Source: Rickettsiales bacterium (GTDB lineage Bacteria > Pseudomonadota > Alphaproteobacteria > Rickettsiales > Anaplasmataceae). Taken from it: a stretch of 64,000 nt of DNA. Shown piece after piece: positions 1-9,606 of this stretch. A program made the translations under genes and the position numbers. Position 1 is the first letter of the stretch. Every line of letters starts with the position of its first letter. The stretch is from assembly GCA_031266615.1 (NCBI GenBank), contig JAISAR010000006.1, positions 18,186-82,185 of the forward strand. The letters run 5' to 3'. The notes under the pieces were generated by a model that worked only from the letters and a program-made list of their open reading frames with translations, was not told where the DNA came from and made no database searches.

Positions 1-3000
1 TGACTCCATGGACTCAGAAAGTTTATTAATTCTTCTGCATACTTTTCCTTTTTATTTTCCTGGGTAGAAGAGTCTAATTTAGCTAATTTCTGTTCAAAAG
101 TTTTAGTATCTCCTATCACACTACTTAACATATCTTTCATAAACTTGCGATTAAGTTTATTTTGCAATTTAGCTTGAGCTGAGTAGTGTTTAACTGCATT
201 ATAAATATTATTGTTCCTTGAAAATTCGTCATTTGCAAGTCCATAATACGACTTTCCATTTGCTTTTACTAGAAACTCTAAAGTAGTCTCTAATTCCTCA
301 ATATCCGTCTCCTTAAGAAATTTTTGAAAAAGCTTGTTAATTAATTTTTCGTCACCATTATAAAAATAACCGCTACGATAACAATGACTATCTTGCCAAT
401 TCATACATGATTCAACATCTTCTTTCAACTCGCTTAAGCTTTTTTCAGATATAGCACTATCGGGAGGTAGGTTAAAAAGTTGTGATGATCCTTTTGTTTC
501 CATTTCTCTCAACAAATCACAATCTTGAATTGCTTTCCACTTATTATTTAAGTCATCATTATCACATTTTTTTTGTATCCCATGTTCAAAAAAAACACGT
601 ATTAATTTATTGCGATTTAAAAAAATATTTCTTAGGAGGAATTCGCGTATTAGCTTATACTCAGGATCATCCTCTCTTTTACCTAACATACTAACCAACA
701 GCTTTGCCATAAAATATTCAGCATAAGTACGGTGAACAAAATCTACAATATCAGTATCTTTAAAATTCTTAATAAGGCCCATACCACTTAATTCATCTTG
801 CAAAAATACTTGATGTGTTTGATCTCTTAAAAACTCCTTACACGTTTGATCTTCAGAAAATAATGTTTTCAAAGCTAAGCACCCGTGTGCTTTTGTATAC
901 GATTCAGTTAATACAATTTGTGAACCCTTACCTAATAATTCCTTGCCAATTTTTATCTTTTCTGTAAAATACCTGTCATATTGATGCTCAATAAACCTTT
1001 CGTACAGGTCAAATATATTGTTAATTCTAAATTCAGAAGGATTAAACTTTTCAGATTTAAGATACTTTCTACACTCATCTTGAAAAATTTCAGCCACCAT
1101 TCGTGCTTGTAGTACGATTCCTACTAAATCTCCTTCTTTCATAAGGCCTAATCCACGGAAATGTCCTAGGAGTTTTTCTGTGAAATCATCGATTCTATTT
1201 TCTTTCTCTTGATCTGAATTTTTTACATTTAACTTGCTAATCCAAAATTGCTTTAAAAATTCTTTTTGTTGTTCCTTATCAAGGGGGTTTAAAAAATACG
1301 AAAATATTCCTAAAGCATTTTCTACCTCATATTGCTTATTTAAGCGAGTTGTCAACCATACTTTTCCTTTTGTATCTTTGAGGGTTTGTAATAACCGAAT
1401 CACTCCTTCTTGATTACGATCTTTAATTTCATCATACCCATCTAATAATAAAACAACTTGGCCTTGATGTTTTAGACGATATCTTAGTAGACTTTTCGCC
1501 AATGCAGTTTCTAAACCTACAGTACTTTTAGAGAAAAATTTTATAATCCCTCCTAAATCCTCAAATTTTGCATTTTCTATATGCGTTTGATGGTCTTTTA
1601 AATTGACTCTAATAAACCATGAAGATAAATCTAGCTTTTGGAAACACGTAGTCAATACAGTAGACTTTCCTATACCAGGGTCTCCAGCAATAATTACAAC
1701 TGAGTCTGTTAGATCCTCTATTTTTTTTCTTGAATCTTTTATTATAAATTCACGTAAGTCAGATAATCTGCTTGAATGTTTCAATATAAACTTATTATCT
1801 ATGCTTGTAATCCAGTGAACATCCTTTACACTGTTATTGTTAGCTAATTTTTTGAAGTCCTCCTCTGGGTTCTTAGCGTCTAACACAAAAAATCTTCCGT
1901 CCAAAAATCCTTCATCAGAGCTTCCTTTACTAAATGCTTTTATCTTACCTTTTTCTTCTTGAGGAACTAGATTGTTAAGACAGTCTTCTCCGATAGCACT
2001 AAAAGTAAATATATCTTCTTTTCTTTTTTCTACACAATTTTTCAATGAACCCTTACTCATTATTTGATAGTCAAATTCACGTGGAATATCAATATGGTAA
2101 GGATCATAATATGGAGAACTAGAATCTCTAAAATCAGGTAACTTATCCCCCACTACTATATCTTCATCAGAAATAAGCTCACAAAGTGTTTCACATTTCA
2201 CTACTTTTTCTAATTTATGTATCTCCTCTTCTGAGAGCCCATTATTGTTTAATTTCTTATCTTCTATTTCTACTAAATGTGCTAAATCTCTTTCCTGACC
2301 TTGAAATATTATTGTCTTTTTCAAAAGCTTATTTTGTAAGTAGTCTGGATCTAGATCTCTGACTCCTGTCTTATCCAGCCTTTCCTCATAATTATTTTTT
2401 AAGCATCCTTCTTTAAAGAAGCTAGCTAAAATACTGTTACTCTGTGTAATCAGAACAACTTTTTTTTCATTATCTTTTATAGAATCAGCCAATTCATTAT
2501 ACAGTCCTTTTATATCCTCACATTCAGTTTGAGATTCATTTTTACATACAATTACTAACAGATTATCCTTAAATAAATTTCCTGCTTTGTTGTCTCCAAA
2601 CTTTTTTAGGCTTAATAGAGCTCTCAATTGCCAAGCTACTTGTTTTTTTACTTGACAAACTTTAGCTTGGCTCAGAAAGATATTCTTCTCGGAAGAAACG
2701 AAATTAAGGATTTTTTTGTCTTTAGAATTTAAAAAACCTTTTAATTTTTGCAATTCTTCAGACTCATTATTAAAATTAATACCTTTCTCTTTAATATAAC
2801 TGTTGTACTCTCGATCAGGAATAGAAAGCATAATCTCTTTTACCTTTTCTGCTCCCTCGCTAAAAAAATCATCCTTTTTTAAAAGGGCAGTACTTTTAGG
2901 TTTTTTTAGCCAGTCCAGCATCTGCTTCTGAACATAATTGTAAATCATTTCCGCCTGGACATAATCCTTTAAATGATCTAAACTGTTGAATATTTTATCT

Positions 3001-4191
3001 TGAATAAGCTTGCCTAGCTCTTCCTCATTTGGTTGCTCCACTGTAAATATCAATTTTTCAAAGAATTCTTTTATTTCATCATCTATAACAGGATCATTTG
3101 GTAAAGATTGCTTTACTTCTTCATCAGATACACGTTTTAATTTTCCACCTGTGGGTTTAGTATGTTCTCCGAAAGTTGAAGATACATCAAGTTTTCTTTT
3201 ACTTACTGTACTCCATAAATTGTCACTATCAATACTTTTATCTATTTTCAAAGCTTCTTTCTTGAAGGCCTCTTGTAGAAGTTTAGCCCCTTTAGAAAGA
3301 TTGTTCCCTTTTGTAAAATTTTCCTTAAGCTCACAATACCACTTTGTTTTCCCGGCTGCTCGATCACTTTTTTTATCAAACACCTCTTTTACTAATGGAA
3401 CATGATAAGTTTTAAAAAGCTCATTTTTTAAATTTAAAGATTTTTTCTCACCAAAAATAACCTTCACTAATTCCTTTGCTAGCCTATTCAAGTCAGAAGC
3501 ATCTTTTAGTCTTTCAACTATATCTTTGTTTTTATCGAAAATAAACTCGTAACGCTTGCCACCACCAATGTCTAGTATGTCATCACGTTTATCCTTATTA
3601 GTAAGCCTTCCACAACCTCTTTCTATCTCTTTTTTTAATATCGTCACTAAAATCAGCATTAGTACAAATAGTAAGATCTTTTATTTTTTCTTTATACTGT
3701 TGCTTTTGCTTAATTCTACGAAAAGAAATAAAGTACTTTTGTAAGTTGAATGGCTCTTTGGAATCTTCAGAAAGTAATTTGCCAATAGTAATCTTATCTT
3801 TTTCTGGATTCGACTTGTGTTTTGCTTGTAAAAAACGATACTGCCCATCTCTACCATACTTGAATATTACATCATCAAATTTTTCTGCATCTTTTTTTTC
3901 GGAATATAATTCGAACCTGTACTTCTCATCCAAAGCAGTTTGTAAAAACAATATTGATAGCTTTAGTTGATAAATAGTACCATGTAGAGCACTCCTTACT
4001 CCTTCCCCACTCAAGCTATTATCATGGGAGGATTGCTGATTTCCTTGCCTAGCGTTAGAAGGCCCTGGTTGATTGAAATCATTTCCTACTCCGCTTTCTA
4101 ATGGGCTCAATGGTTGCTTTCTTGAACTGCTGCCTTGACAACCAGAAGTTCCTGGTTGCTGACCATTAGACTTTTTATCCCTCGCATGCAT
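1..4191 (-). pseudogene. Frameshifted NACHT-domain STAND NTPase with nuclease-like N-terminus, partial at left edge
   Basis: Read on the minus strand, the frame starting at 4191 stops at 3598. The neighbouring frame, however, continues the same protein from about 3630 to base 1 without a stop, giving more than 1,390 residues. A Walker A motif (GDPGIGKST) lies at 1659-1685 and a hydrophobic Walker B (LLLDGYDE) near 1425-1456. Further on there is the F-V-H-R-T-x-A-E-Y-F motif that follows NACHT modules. NACHT proteins are signal-transduction ATPases that oligomerise when a sensor region is triggered, and they occur in bacterial antiphage systems and animal innate immunity. The sensor end lies outside the window. 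One base less in a run of seven T (3630-3636, A on the coding strand) would join the halves. So this is a fresh pseudogene, a slippery site, or a sequence error. The NACHT call is firm; the function is not. Confidence 0.75.
3598..4191 (-). CDS. N-terminal fragment of the NACHT protein with a PD-(D/E)XK-like effector domain
   Basis: This 197-residue frame begins with a low-complexity Ser/Gln/Pro-rich leader (about residues 1-65). A conserved block follows with E94, FDD at 105-107 and Q122-A-K124-H. That pattern (acidic residue, F-D-D, then Q-x-K) resembles the restriction-endonuclease fold of Cap4/DUF4297-type effector domains that sit in front of STAND ATPases. The last twelve or so residues, after the A-run, are out of frame with the rest of the protein. 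No good Shine-Dalgarno is visible before the ATG, so the start is only the longest choice. The nuclease assignment is inference from a short motif. Another possibility is a non-catalytic fold of the same superfamily. Confidence 0.5.
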   Translation of the reverse strand: MHARDKKSNGQQPGTSGCQGSSSRKQPLSPLESGVGNDFNQPGPSNARQGNQQSSHDNSLSGEGVRSALHGTIYQLKLSILFLQTALDEKYRFELYSEKKDAEKFDDVIFKYGRDGQYRFLQAKHKSNPEKDKITIGKLLSEDSKEPFNLQKYFISFRRIKQKQQYKEKIKDLTICTNADFSDDIKKRDRKRLWKAY

Positions 4192-4397
4192 AACTAATTA
4201 CCCCCACAAAAACTATCGATAACCTCATCCGGTGCAGAACTGAAAGTTACCAAATGCCTGAAATATTGACTTATTCAAATCCTTGTTCAAAACCTTCTAC
4301 ACCTAATTTAGTATATCTTGTTGCCTGAAAAAGCACAACAGAATTTTCCACGTATTAATAAAAAGGCTTTTAAGAATTTTGAAGAAGAAAATTTATC

Positions 4398-4425
4398 TTG
4401 CTTAAAAACTTATAGGTGCTATGTT
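4398..4425 (+). promoter_or_regulatory. Candidate sigma70 promoter for the large ankyrin gene
   Basis: A TTGCTT -35-like hexamer (4398-4403) and a TATGTT -10-like hexamer (4420-4425) are 16 bases apart and 31 bases upstream of the start codon at 4457. A full AGGAGG Shine-Dalgarno lies at 4446-4451. In such AT-rich DNA, hexamers of this quality also occur by chance. Confidence 0.35.
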
Positions 4426-4456
4426 TAGCATAAATTTCTCTTAATAGGAGGTTTTT

Positions 4457-7063
4457 ATGTTTACTAATAGAACAGCTAATAATTGGAATCAGTTGCAATT
4501 TCCTGTAGAATTCTTAAACGTAGATGATGAGGCTCAGAAACATCGTAGTCTTACACCGCTGCATTTAGCAGCAGGAAATGGTCAGTTAGATTTAGCCAAC
4601 ACTTTGTTAGCAGAAGGTTTAGACATTAACTCAGAGATTAAATATAACCGCTTTACGCCACTGTATTTTGCAATTGCAAAAAATCGCTTAGAAATGGTTA
4701 ATTTTCTCATTGCACATGGAGCAGATGTGAACCGTAAGGCTATTCTAGGCTTTACACCTTTAAGTTTTGCATCGCAGCAAGGCTATTTAGATATATTCAA
4801 CACTTTAATTGCAAATGGAGCAGATCTTAATACTAAAACAGATAAACTTAATACGCCTTTACACTTAGCAGCAGAGAATGGCTACCCAGGCATAGTAAAC
4901 GTTCTTATTGAAAAACGGTTAGATGTTAATGCTGAAAATAGTGATCAGGTTAGACCTTTACATTATGCGTGTATGAATGGCCATCCTGAAATAGCGAGAA
5001 CTCTTGTTGCATATGGATCTGACATCAATGCTGGTTCTTCAGCTGTCGGTGCTCATGACAAGAGAGTTGATACAAATATTACACCCTTACATTTGGGAGT
5101 ACAATTTGCTCATTTGGACGTGGTAAAGCTTTTACTTGAAGCAGGGGCAAATGTTAATGCTAGAACAAGTGATAGAATTACACCTTTGCATTTGGCGTCT
5201 CAAAATGGCTTTTTAGAGTTAGTGGATGTTTTACTGAAAGCAAAGTCTGACGTTAATGCTAAGGATTATGAAAATCTTACACCTTTACACTTAGCAACAG
5301 GACGCAATCACTTTGAAGTAGTTAAGTCTCTTCTCCTTGCGGAAGAAATCGATGTTAATGCTAGGGGGTACGATAATTCTACAGCTTTACACATAGGGTC
5401 CCAGAATGGTCATTTAGAGATAGTTAAGCTGTTGCTAGAAAAAAAAGCCAATATTAATGATAGAAAAAACGAAGGTTTCACACCTTTACATCTAGCAATT
5501 CAGCAAAGTCATGTAGAAGTAAGTGATTTTTTGATAAAAAATGGGGCAAACATTAATGCTACGGATGATCAGAATTGGGCTCCTCTACATAATGCAGCAT
5601 ATAATGGCTTTTCCCTGAAGATAGTAGAGAACTTAATTGCACAGGGAGCAAATGTAGATGCAAAGACAGATGATGGTAGGAGAGCTCTACATTTGGCAGC
5701 AGAGCATAATCACTTAGAAATAGTAGATTTTTTAATTAAAGGTGGAGCTGACATTAACGCTATGGATAATAGAAAGTGGACTCCTTTACATTGTGCAGCG
5801 TATGACGGTAACTTAGAAGTGGCTAAATCTTTGCTTGATGCAGGGGGAAACATTGACGCTAAAACAGTCAAAAATACTACTCCTCTACATTTCGCAGTAG
5901 ATCATGGTCACTTAGAGGTAGTCAAATTACTTTTAGAAAGAGGAGCAGATGTTAATGCTCTAGATCATACAAATTGGACTCCTTTGCATTTTGCAGCAGA
6001 AAGAGGTTATGATCAAATTTCCACTGTTCTGTTAAAATATGGTGCTGATGTAAGTGTGGAAGAAAGTAAAGACAGAGGCACAGCTTTACATCTTGCAGTT
6101 CAATATGGTCGCTTTAAGGTAGTTAAAACCCTTATTATAAATGGAGCAGACGTTAATGCACAGATGGATAAAGGTGCTACACCTTTACATTTAGGAGCAC
6201 AACTTGGTAATTTAGATATAGTTAAGTTCTTGCTTATGAATGGAGCGTATTTTAATGCTAGGACCAAGGTAGATAGATATGTTTTGCCATTACATTTTGC
6301 AGAGAAAAGTGGAAACTTGGAAGTTGTAAAATTACTAAGGCTGATTGAAAAACTTTTTAAAGCTATAAAAAGTAATAATTTTAAGATAGTGGAGAGTTTA
6401 GTAAAACAAGATGTAGTTATTAATGCCAAAGATACTGATGGATGGACAGCACTACATTATGCTGTTAATAATGGACGTATAGATATTGCAAGCATCTTAC
6501 TGACAAATGGAACCGATGTAACTCAGGTTACTAATAAAGGCAATACACCATTATATATTGCTGTTTTAAAAGATAACAAAGAAATCATTGAAGTTTTATT
6601 ACAACATGTAAGTAGTGACAAATTAAATGACTTTATAAATTCTAGGACTACTGTTGGTGGTACTACATCACTTCATGTTGCTGCTAAGAATGGCTCACTG
6701 GAGATCGTAAAATCTTTGTTGAAACATGGTGCAATCTACAACGTTAAAAATAAAGAAGGCAAAACACCTATTGATTTTTCTCAAGACCAGAAAGTGACTA
6801 ACTTACTGAAATTAGTTGAAGAATTATTTGAAGGTGCAAAAAATGGTAGTGTTGAAATTATCAGTAAGCTGAAGGCGACAAAACCTGATGAGCGCGTAGC
6901 TGTAACAAATGCTCGTAATAATCAAGGCAAATCATTACTGCAGGTTACAATAATCAATAAACACCAAAACCTTACGAGCAGATTATTAGAAATATTAGAA
7001 AGCCCAGATCAGAGTCTACAAGATGTTAACGTAGAAGATCAAGTGAAGAGTTTGAAGTTATAG
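4457..7063 (+). CDS. Large ankyrin-repeat protein (about 21 repeats)
   Basis: The 868-residue protein consists almost wholly of 33-residue ankyrin repeats (core T-P-L-H-L-A-A-x2-G-H-L-E-I-V-x2-L-L-x2-G-A-D-V-N-A), about 21 units from residue 32 to roughly 775. The last 90 residues are more divergent. There is no signal peptide or membrane segment. Ankyrin arrays bind proteins; in Wolbachia many are thought to be host-directed, but nothing here identifies the target. The start is well supported by AGGAGG six bases upstream. A second ankyrin gene follows after 101 bases on the same strand, and the NACHT gene is divergent. Repeats from about residue 360 to 610 are close to consensus and similar to each other, which suggests expansion by unequal recombination. 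Confidence 0.9.
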   Translation: MFTNRTANNWNQLQFPVEFLNVDDEAQKHRSLTPLHLAAGNGQLDLANTLLAEGLDINSEIKYNRFTPLYFAIAKNRLEMVNFLIAHGADVNRKAILGFTPLSFASQQGYLDIFNTLIANGADLNTKTDKLNTPLHLAAENGYPGIVNVLIEKRLDVNAENSDQVRPLHYACMNGHPEIARTLVAYGSDINAGSSAVGAHDKRVDTNITPLHLGVQFAHLDVVKLLLEAGANVNARTSDRITPLHLASQNGFLELVDVLLKAKSDVNAKDYENLTPLHLATGRNHFEVVKSLLLAEEIDVNARGYDNSTALHIGSQNGHLEIVKLLLEKKANINDRKNEGFTPLHLAIQQSHVEVSDFLIKNGANINATDDQNWAPLHNAAYNGFSLKIVENLIAQGANVDAKTDDGRRALHLAAEHNHLEIVDFLIKGGADINAMDNRKWTPLHCAAYDGNLEVAKSLLDAGGNIDAKTVKNTTPLHFAVDHGHLEVVKLLLERGADVNALDHTNWTPLHFAAERGYDQISTVLLKYGADVSVEESKDRGTALHLAVQYGRFKVVKTLIINGADVNAQMDKGATPLHLGAQLGNLDIVKFLLMNGAYFNARTKVDRYVLPLHFAEKSGNLEVVKLLRLIEKLFKAIKSNNFKIVESLVKQDVVINAKDTDGWTALHYAVNNGRIDIASILLTNGTDVTQVTNKGNTPLYIAVLKDNKEIIEVLLQHVSSDKLNDFINSRTTVGGTTSLHVAAKNGSLEIVKSLLKHGAIYNVKNKEGKTPIDFSQDQKVTNLLKLVEELFEGAKNGSVEIISKLKATKPDERVAVTNARNNQGKSLLQVTIINKHQNLTSRLLEILESPDQSLQDVNVEDQVKSLKL

Positions 7064-7164
7064 TTTTCTCTCGAATGAAGCTCCGATGGTTAACATGTCT
7101 AGATTAAAAAAATATATCAAAAATTTGCTAAAAAATAAGTGAAATTTAGGAGGATTTTAACAAT

Positions 7165-8244
7165 ATGCTAAATAATAATATTAACAAAGAGTTAGAAAAA
7201 GCAGTCTATGAGAAAAACTTGGAAGAAGTTAAAGCTCTTTTATCTGCAGGTGCTGATATTAATCTTAGAGTAGAACATAATAGAGATACGTTACTTCATT
7301 ATGCTAGTAGTGTAGAAATTACTAAAGAGCTTTTGTTACGTGGTGCTGAAGTTAATGCAAGAAACATGTATAGTGAAACTCCACTGCATTCTGCTATAAC
7401 ATTTGGAAAGAAATTGGAATTAGTTAGAGAACTTTTAAAACATGGAGCTGATGTAAATGCAACAAACCGTAAAGGCAATACTGCACTAAATCATGCTGTA
7501 AAAAAAAGTGACAAAAATCTGGAAGTAATTAAAGAACTATTAGAATATGGAGCTGATATCAACATAAGAAATCGTGAACGTCGGCTTTTCGATAATCATA
7601 ACACACCCTTAGATAATGCTATGAGTTATCCTGAATGTGCTAAACTACTCATTAAATTTACTTTAATAAAGAATTTTAGTAAAGATTATAAACAAATTAT
7701 CAATTTAACTCCCTATAAAACGTTCAATACCTATAGTGAATTATCGCGTTACTTTGACGACTGTATCTGCGAAATTCTACAAATGAAAACAGATAAAATA
7801 AAAAATGACCTTTCACTGTACGAACTTGTTACAAACAATTTCAATAAACATGTACTATATGATAACCAATTATCTGTAAAATTAACAAAGATTGGTTATT
7901 CTGTACACTATCCTATATATAATGATATTATATTAGATAAGATAAAACCATTTTTAGAAAGAGCAGATTTGTTAAACAAATTAAATAAGGTACAAGTTTA
8001 TACTAAGCTAGATATACTAAATCAGGATATTAAGGGAAAAAAAGTTATTCTGGACTCTGATTCCACATGCAATATAATTGAATATTTATCTAATGACGAC
8101 TTGTTAAACCTTATAGCAGCGTTTAATGATTCTGATAAATGTGCCATTCGATCTTTAAGTTCATTAAATAATCTCGTAGAACCAAACACAAGGTTACATG
8201 AAGCTTCAACAAGCAATTATGCTAAACGTGCAAGATTAGAATAA
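7165..8244 (+). CDS. Ankyrin-repeat protein with a non-repeat C-terminal half
   Basis: The 359-residue protein has about four ankyrin repeats in residues 1-150. A roughly 200-residue alpha-helical-looking region follows that I do not recognise. The ATG is preceded by a strong Shine-Dalgarno (AGGAGG at about 7150). It lies 101 bases after a larger ankyrin gene, so the two may be co-transcribed. The last codons fall inside one arm of a long inverted repeat (8224-8514). The other arm therefore carries a reverse copy of the gene's 3' end, a sign of local rearrangement. No membrane segment or signal peptide is apparent. The ankyrin assignment is certain and the role unknown. Confidence 0.85.
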   Translation: MLNNNINKELEKAVYEKNLEEVKALLSAGADINLRVEHNRDTLLHYASSVEITKELLLRGAEVNARNMYSETPLHSAITFGKKLELVRELLKHGADVNATNRKGNTALNHAVKKSDKNLEVIKELLEYGADINIRNRERRLFDNHNTPLDNAMSYPECAKLLIKFTLIKNFSKDYKQIINLTPYKTFNTYSELSRYFDDCICEILQMKTDKIKNDLSLYELVTNNFNKHVLYDNQLSVKLTKIGYSVHYPIYNDIILDKIKPFLERADLLNKLNKVQVYTKLDILNQDIKGKKVILDSDSTCNIIEYLSNDDLLNLIAAFNDSDKCAIRSLSSLNNLVEPNTRLHEASTSNYAKRARLE

Positions 8245-8514
8245 ATACGTTTTCATCAGTACCAGAGTTTTCTTATGAACAACACTTAGTATATGGTTCC
8301 AGAGTGTTGTAAAGTTTGAAACATATAAAACTCCTATGGATAATATGTATTGTATATGCCCATTTGTATATCTTAAATATTTTTCCGTGCAATAAAAATT
8401 TTTCAAGAAAAAATTAACACTTAATTATAATAATTAACATACAAAACTAATGGTTGTTCATAAAAAAACTCTAGTACCGATAAAAAATGTATTTATTCTA
8501 AATCTTGCACATTT
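8224..8514. repeat. Long imperfect inverted repeat (62-base arms)
   Basis: Bases 8224-8285 and 8453-8514 are reverse complements with roughly 80 percent identity by eye. For example, GTGCAAGATT-AGAATAAATAC on the left matches the complement of the right arm. They are separated by about 167 bases of AT-rich DNA. The left arm includes the last seven codons and stop of the ankyrin gene. It could fold as a hairpin in RNA or be the scar of an inverted duplication. Confidence 0.7.
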
Positions 8515-8716
8515 GACTTAATTTATTGACAATAAGGGCAGTATCTGGAGCTGTACATCTAAGAAGCTTACTTTATTTATTCATATCAGCGTCACATAGG
8601 ATTTATATATTTCAAGCATGTTAGCTATCTTTCTCTGGATAATTTAGAAAGTTACAGTGGACTTTACACCTTATTAATTATCACTTAACTTACTATTTTA
8701 TCAGTTCCTGAGTTGT
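8245..8716. other. Gene-free spacer before the Undecim Cluster
   Basis: There is no open frame of useful length in this AT-rich 472-base stretch. The first 270 bases are taken up by the inverted repeat. I found no tRNA, IS end or clear Shine-Dalgarno before the start at 8717. It marks the left boundary of the eleven-gene cluster. Confidence 0.6.
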
Positions 8717-9472
8717 ATGAGTAACACTTTGATAATATTAGCAGCAGGAAAGAGTAATAGAATGAATTCTTGGTATTCAAAAACATTGCACCAAGTGGGA
8801 AATCTTACTCTCTTAGAGCATATAATTTGTAATGCAAAACCGCTGAGTTTAAAAAGCTTATCAATCGTCGTTAACAAGCCTTTTCTAAAAGATTTAGAAA
8901 GGTTTGATACCTTAAAAAATATAATCGATCAATGCAATATAAAACTAATAATTCAAGAAGATGTTACAGGTACTGGCACTGCAGTCAAAATTGCTCTGGA
9001 AAATTTAAAGCAGTTACCCAACCAAGATGTAGTTTTAATACAGTATGGAGATACTCCATTTATATCTAGTGATACAGTTATGAGAATGACTGATTGTTTA
9101 AAGTATAACAATAAAAATTTAGTTCTTCTCGGATTTAATAGTCAAGATAAGCAATATGGAAGATTAGTAATTGATGATAACGAAAATGTTCAAAAAGTTC
9201 TAAAAAATGGAAATGAAATGCTTCTTGCAAACTCTGGAATAATGGTTTCATATGCTAAAGATCTTTGTACCTTAGTAAAAGAAATAAAATTTAATAATTT
9301 GACCAACGAATGCTGTCTTAATGATATCATACCCATTGCAGCAAGCAATAACTTAAGTGTAGGTTATGTAGTCGCTGACGAAAGGGAAGCAATGGGAGTA
9401 AAAGAGGATTTGGTCAAAGCAGAACGTTATTTTCAGGCAAATAGAAAAAGACAACCAACCCTTCTTTCATAA
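8717..9472 (+). CDS. Sugar-1-phosphate nucleotidyltransferase (GlmU N-terminal-like)
   Basis: The 251-residue protein starts with the nucleotidyltransferase signature L-A-A-G-K-S-x-R-M. It also has a downstream G-T-G-T-A motif and a G-D-T-P-F-I metal-binding region, as in the uridyltransferase half of GlmU. Its length matches that domain alone; the hexapeptide-repeat acetyltransferase half of GlmU is absent. It probably activates a sugar-1-phosphate with UTP or another NTP to make a nucleotide sugar for the following enzymes. It is the first of the eleven Undecim Cluster genes and is separated from the next by 134 bases with a strong promoter, so it may be transcribed apart from the main operon. 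The sugar specificity cannot be read from sequence. Confidence 0.8.
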   Translation: MSNTLIILAAGKSNRMNSWYSKTLHQVGNLTLLEHIICNAKPLSLKSLSIVVNKPFLKDLERFDTLKNIIDQCNIKLIIQEDVTGTGTAVKIALENLKQLPNQDVVLIQYGDTPFISSDTVMRMTDCLKYNNKNLVLLGFNSQDKQYGRLVIDDNENVQKVLKNGNEMLLANSGIMVSYAKDLCTLVKEIKFNNLTNECCLNDIIPIAASNNLSVGYVVADEREAMGVKEDLVKAERYFQANRKRQPTLLS

Positions 9473-9508
9473 CTATATTTTTTTTATTTATTGATTCTTA
9501 AATTTAAG

Positions 9509-9538
9509 TTGACATTTGTTCTATACTAGTTTTATAAT
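9509..9538 (+). promoter_or_regulatory. Near-perfect sigma70 promoter for the Undecim operon
   Basis: TTGACA (9509-9514) and TATAAT (9533-9538) both match the consensus exactly, with an 18-base spacer. They lie 68 bases upstream of the epimerase start at 9607, whose Shine-Dalgarno (GAGAGG) is at about 9595-9600. The genes up to 19381 abut or overlap, so this promoter could drive a transcript of nearly 10 kb. Confidence 0.65.
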
Positions 9539-9606
9539 GCATTTCAAGGCTTACTTGTAAGATAGTTGGTGTAAAAAATTTTCCTGATTGTAGTTGAGAG
9601 GCATAC

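Noticed and set aside
482..3405. Plus-strand frames of 60-130 codons opposite the NACHT gene
   Set aside because: They are antisense shadows of the long minus-strand coding frame, with no Shine-Dalgarno or domain.
4457..7063. Regular 99-base periodicity that could be mistaken for DNA repeats or an array
   Set aside because: It follows the 33-residue ankyrin repeat at protein level; the DNA units are diverged and there are no spacers, so it is not CRISPR.
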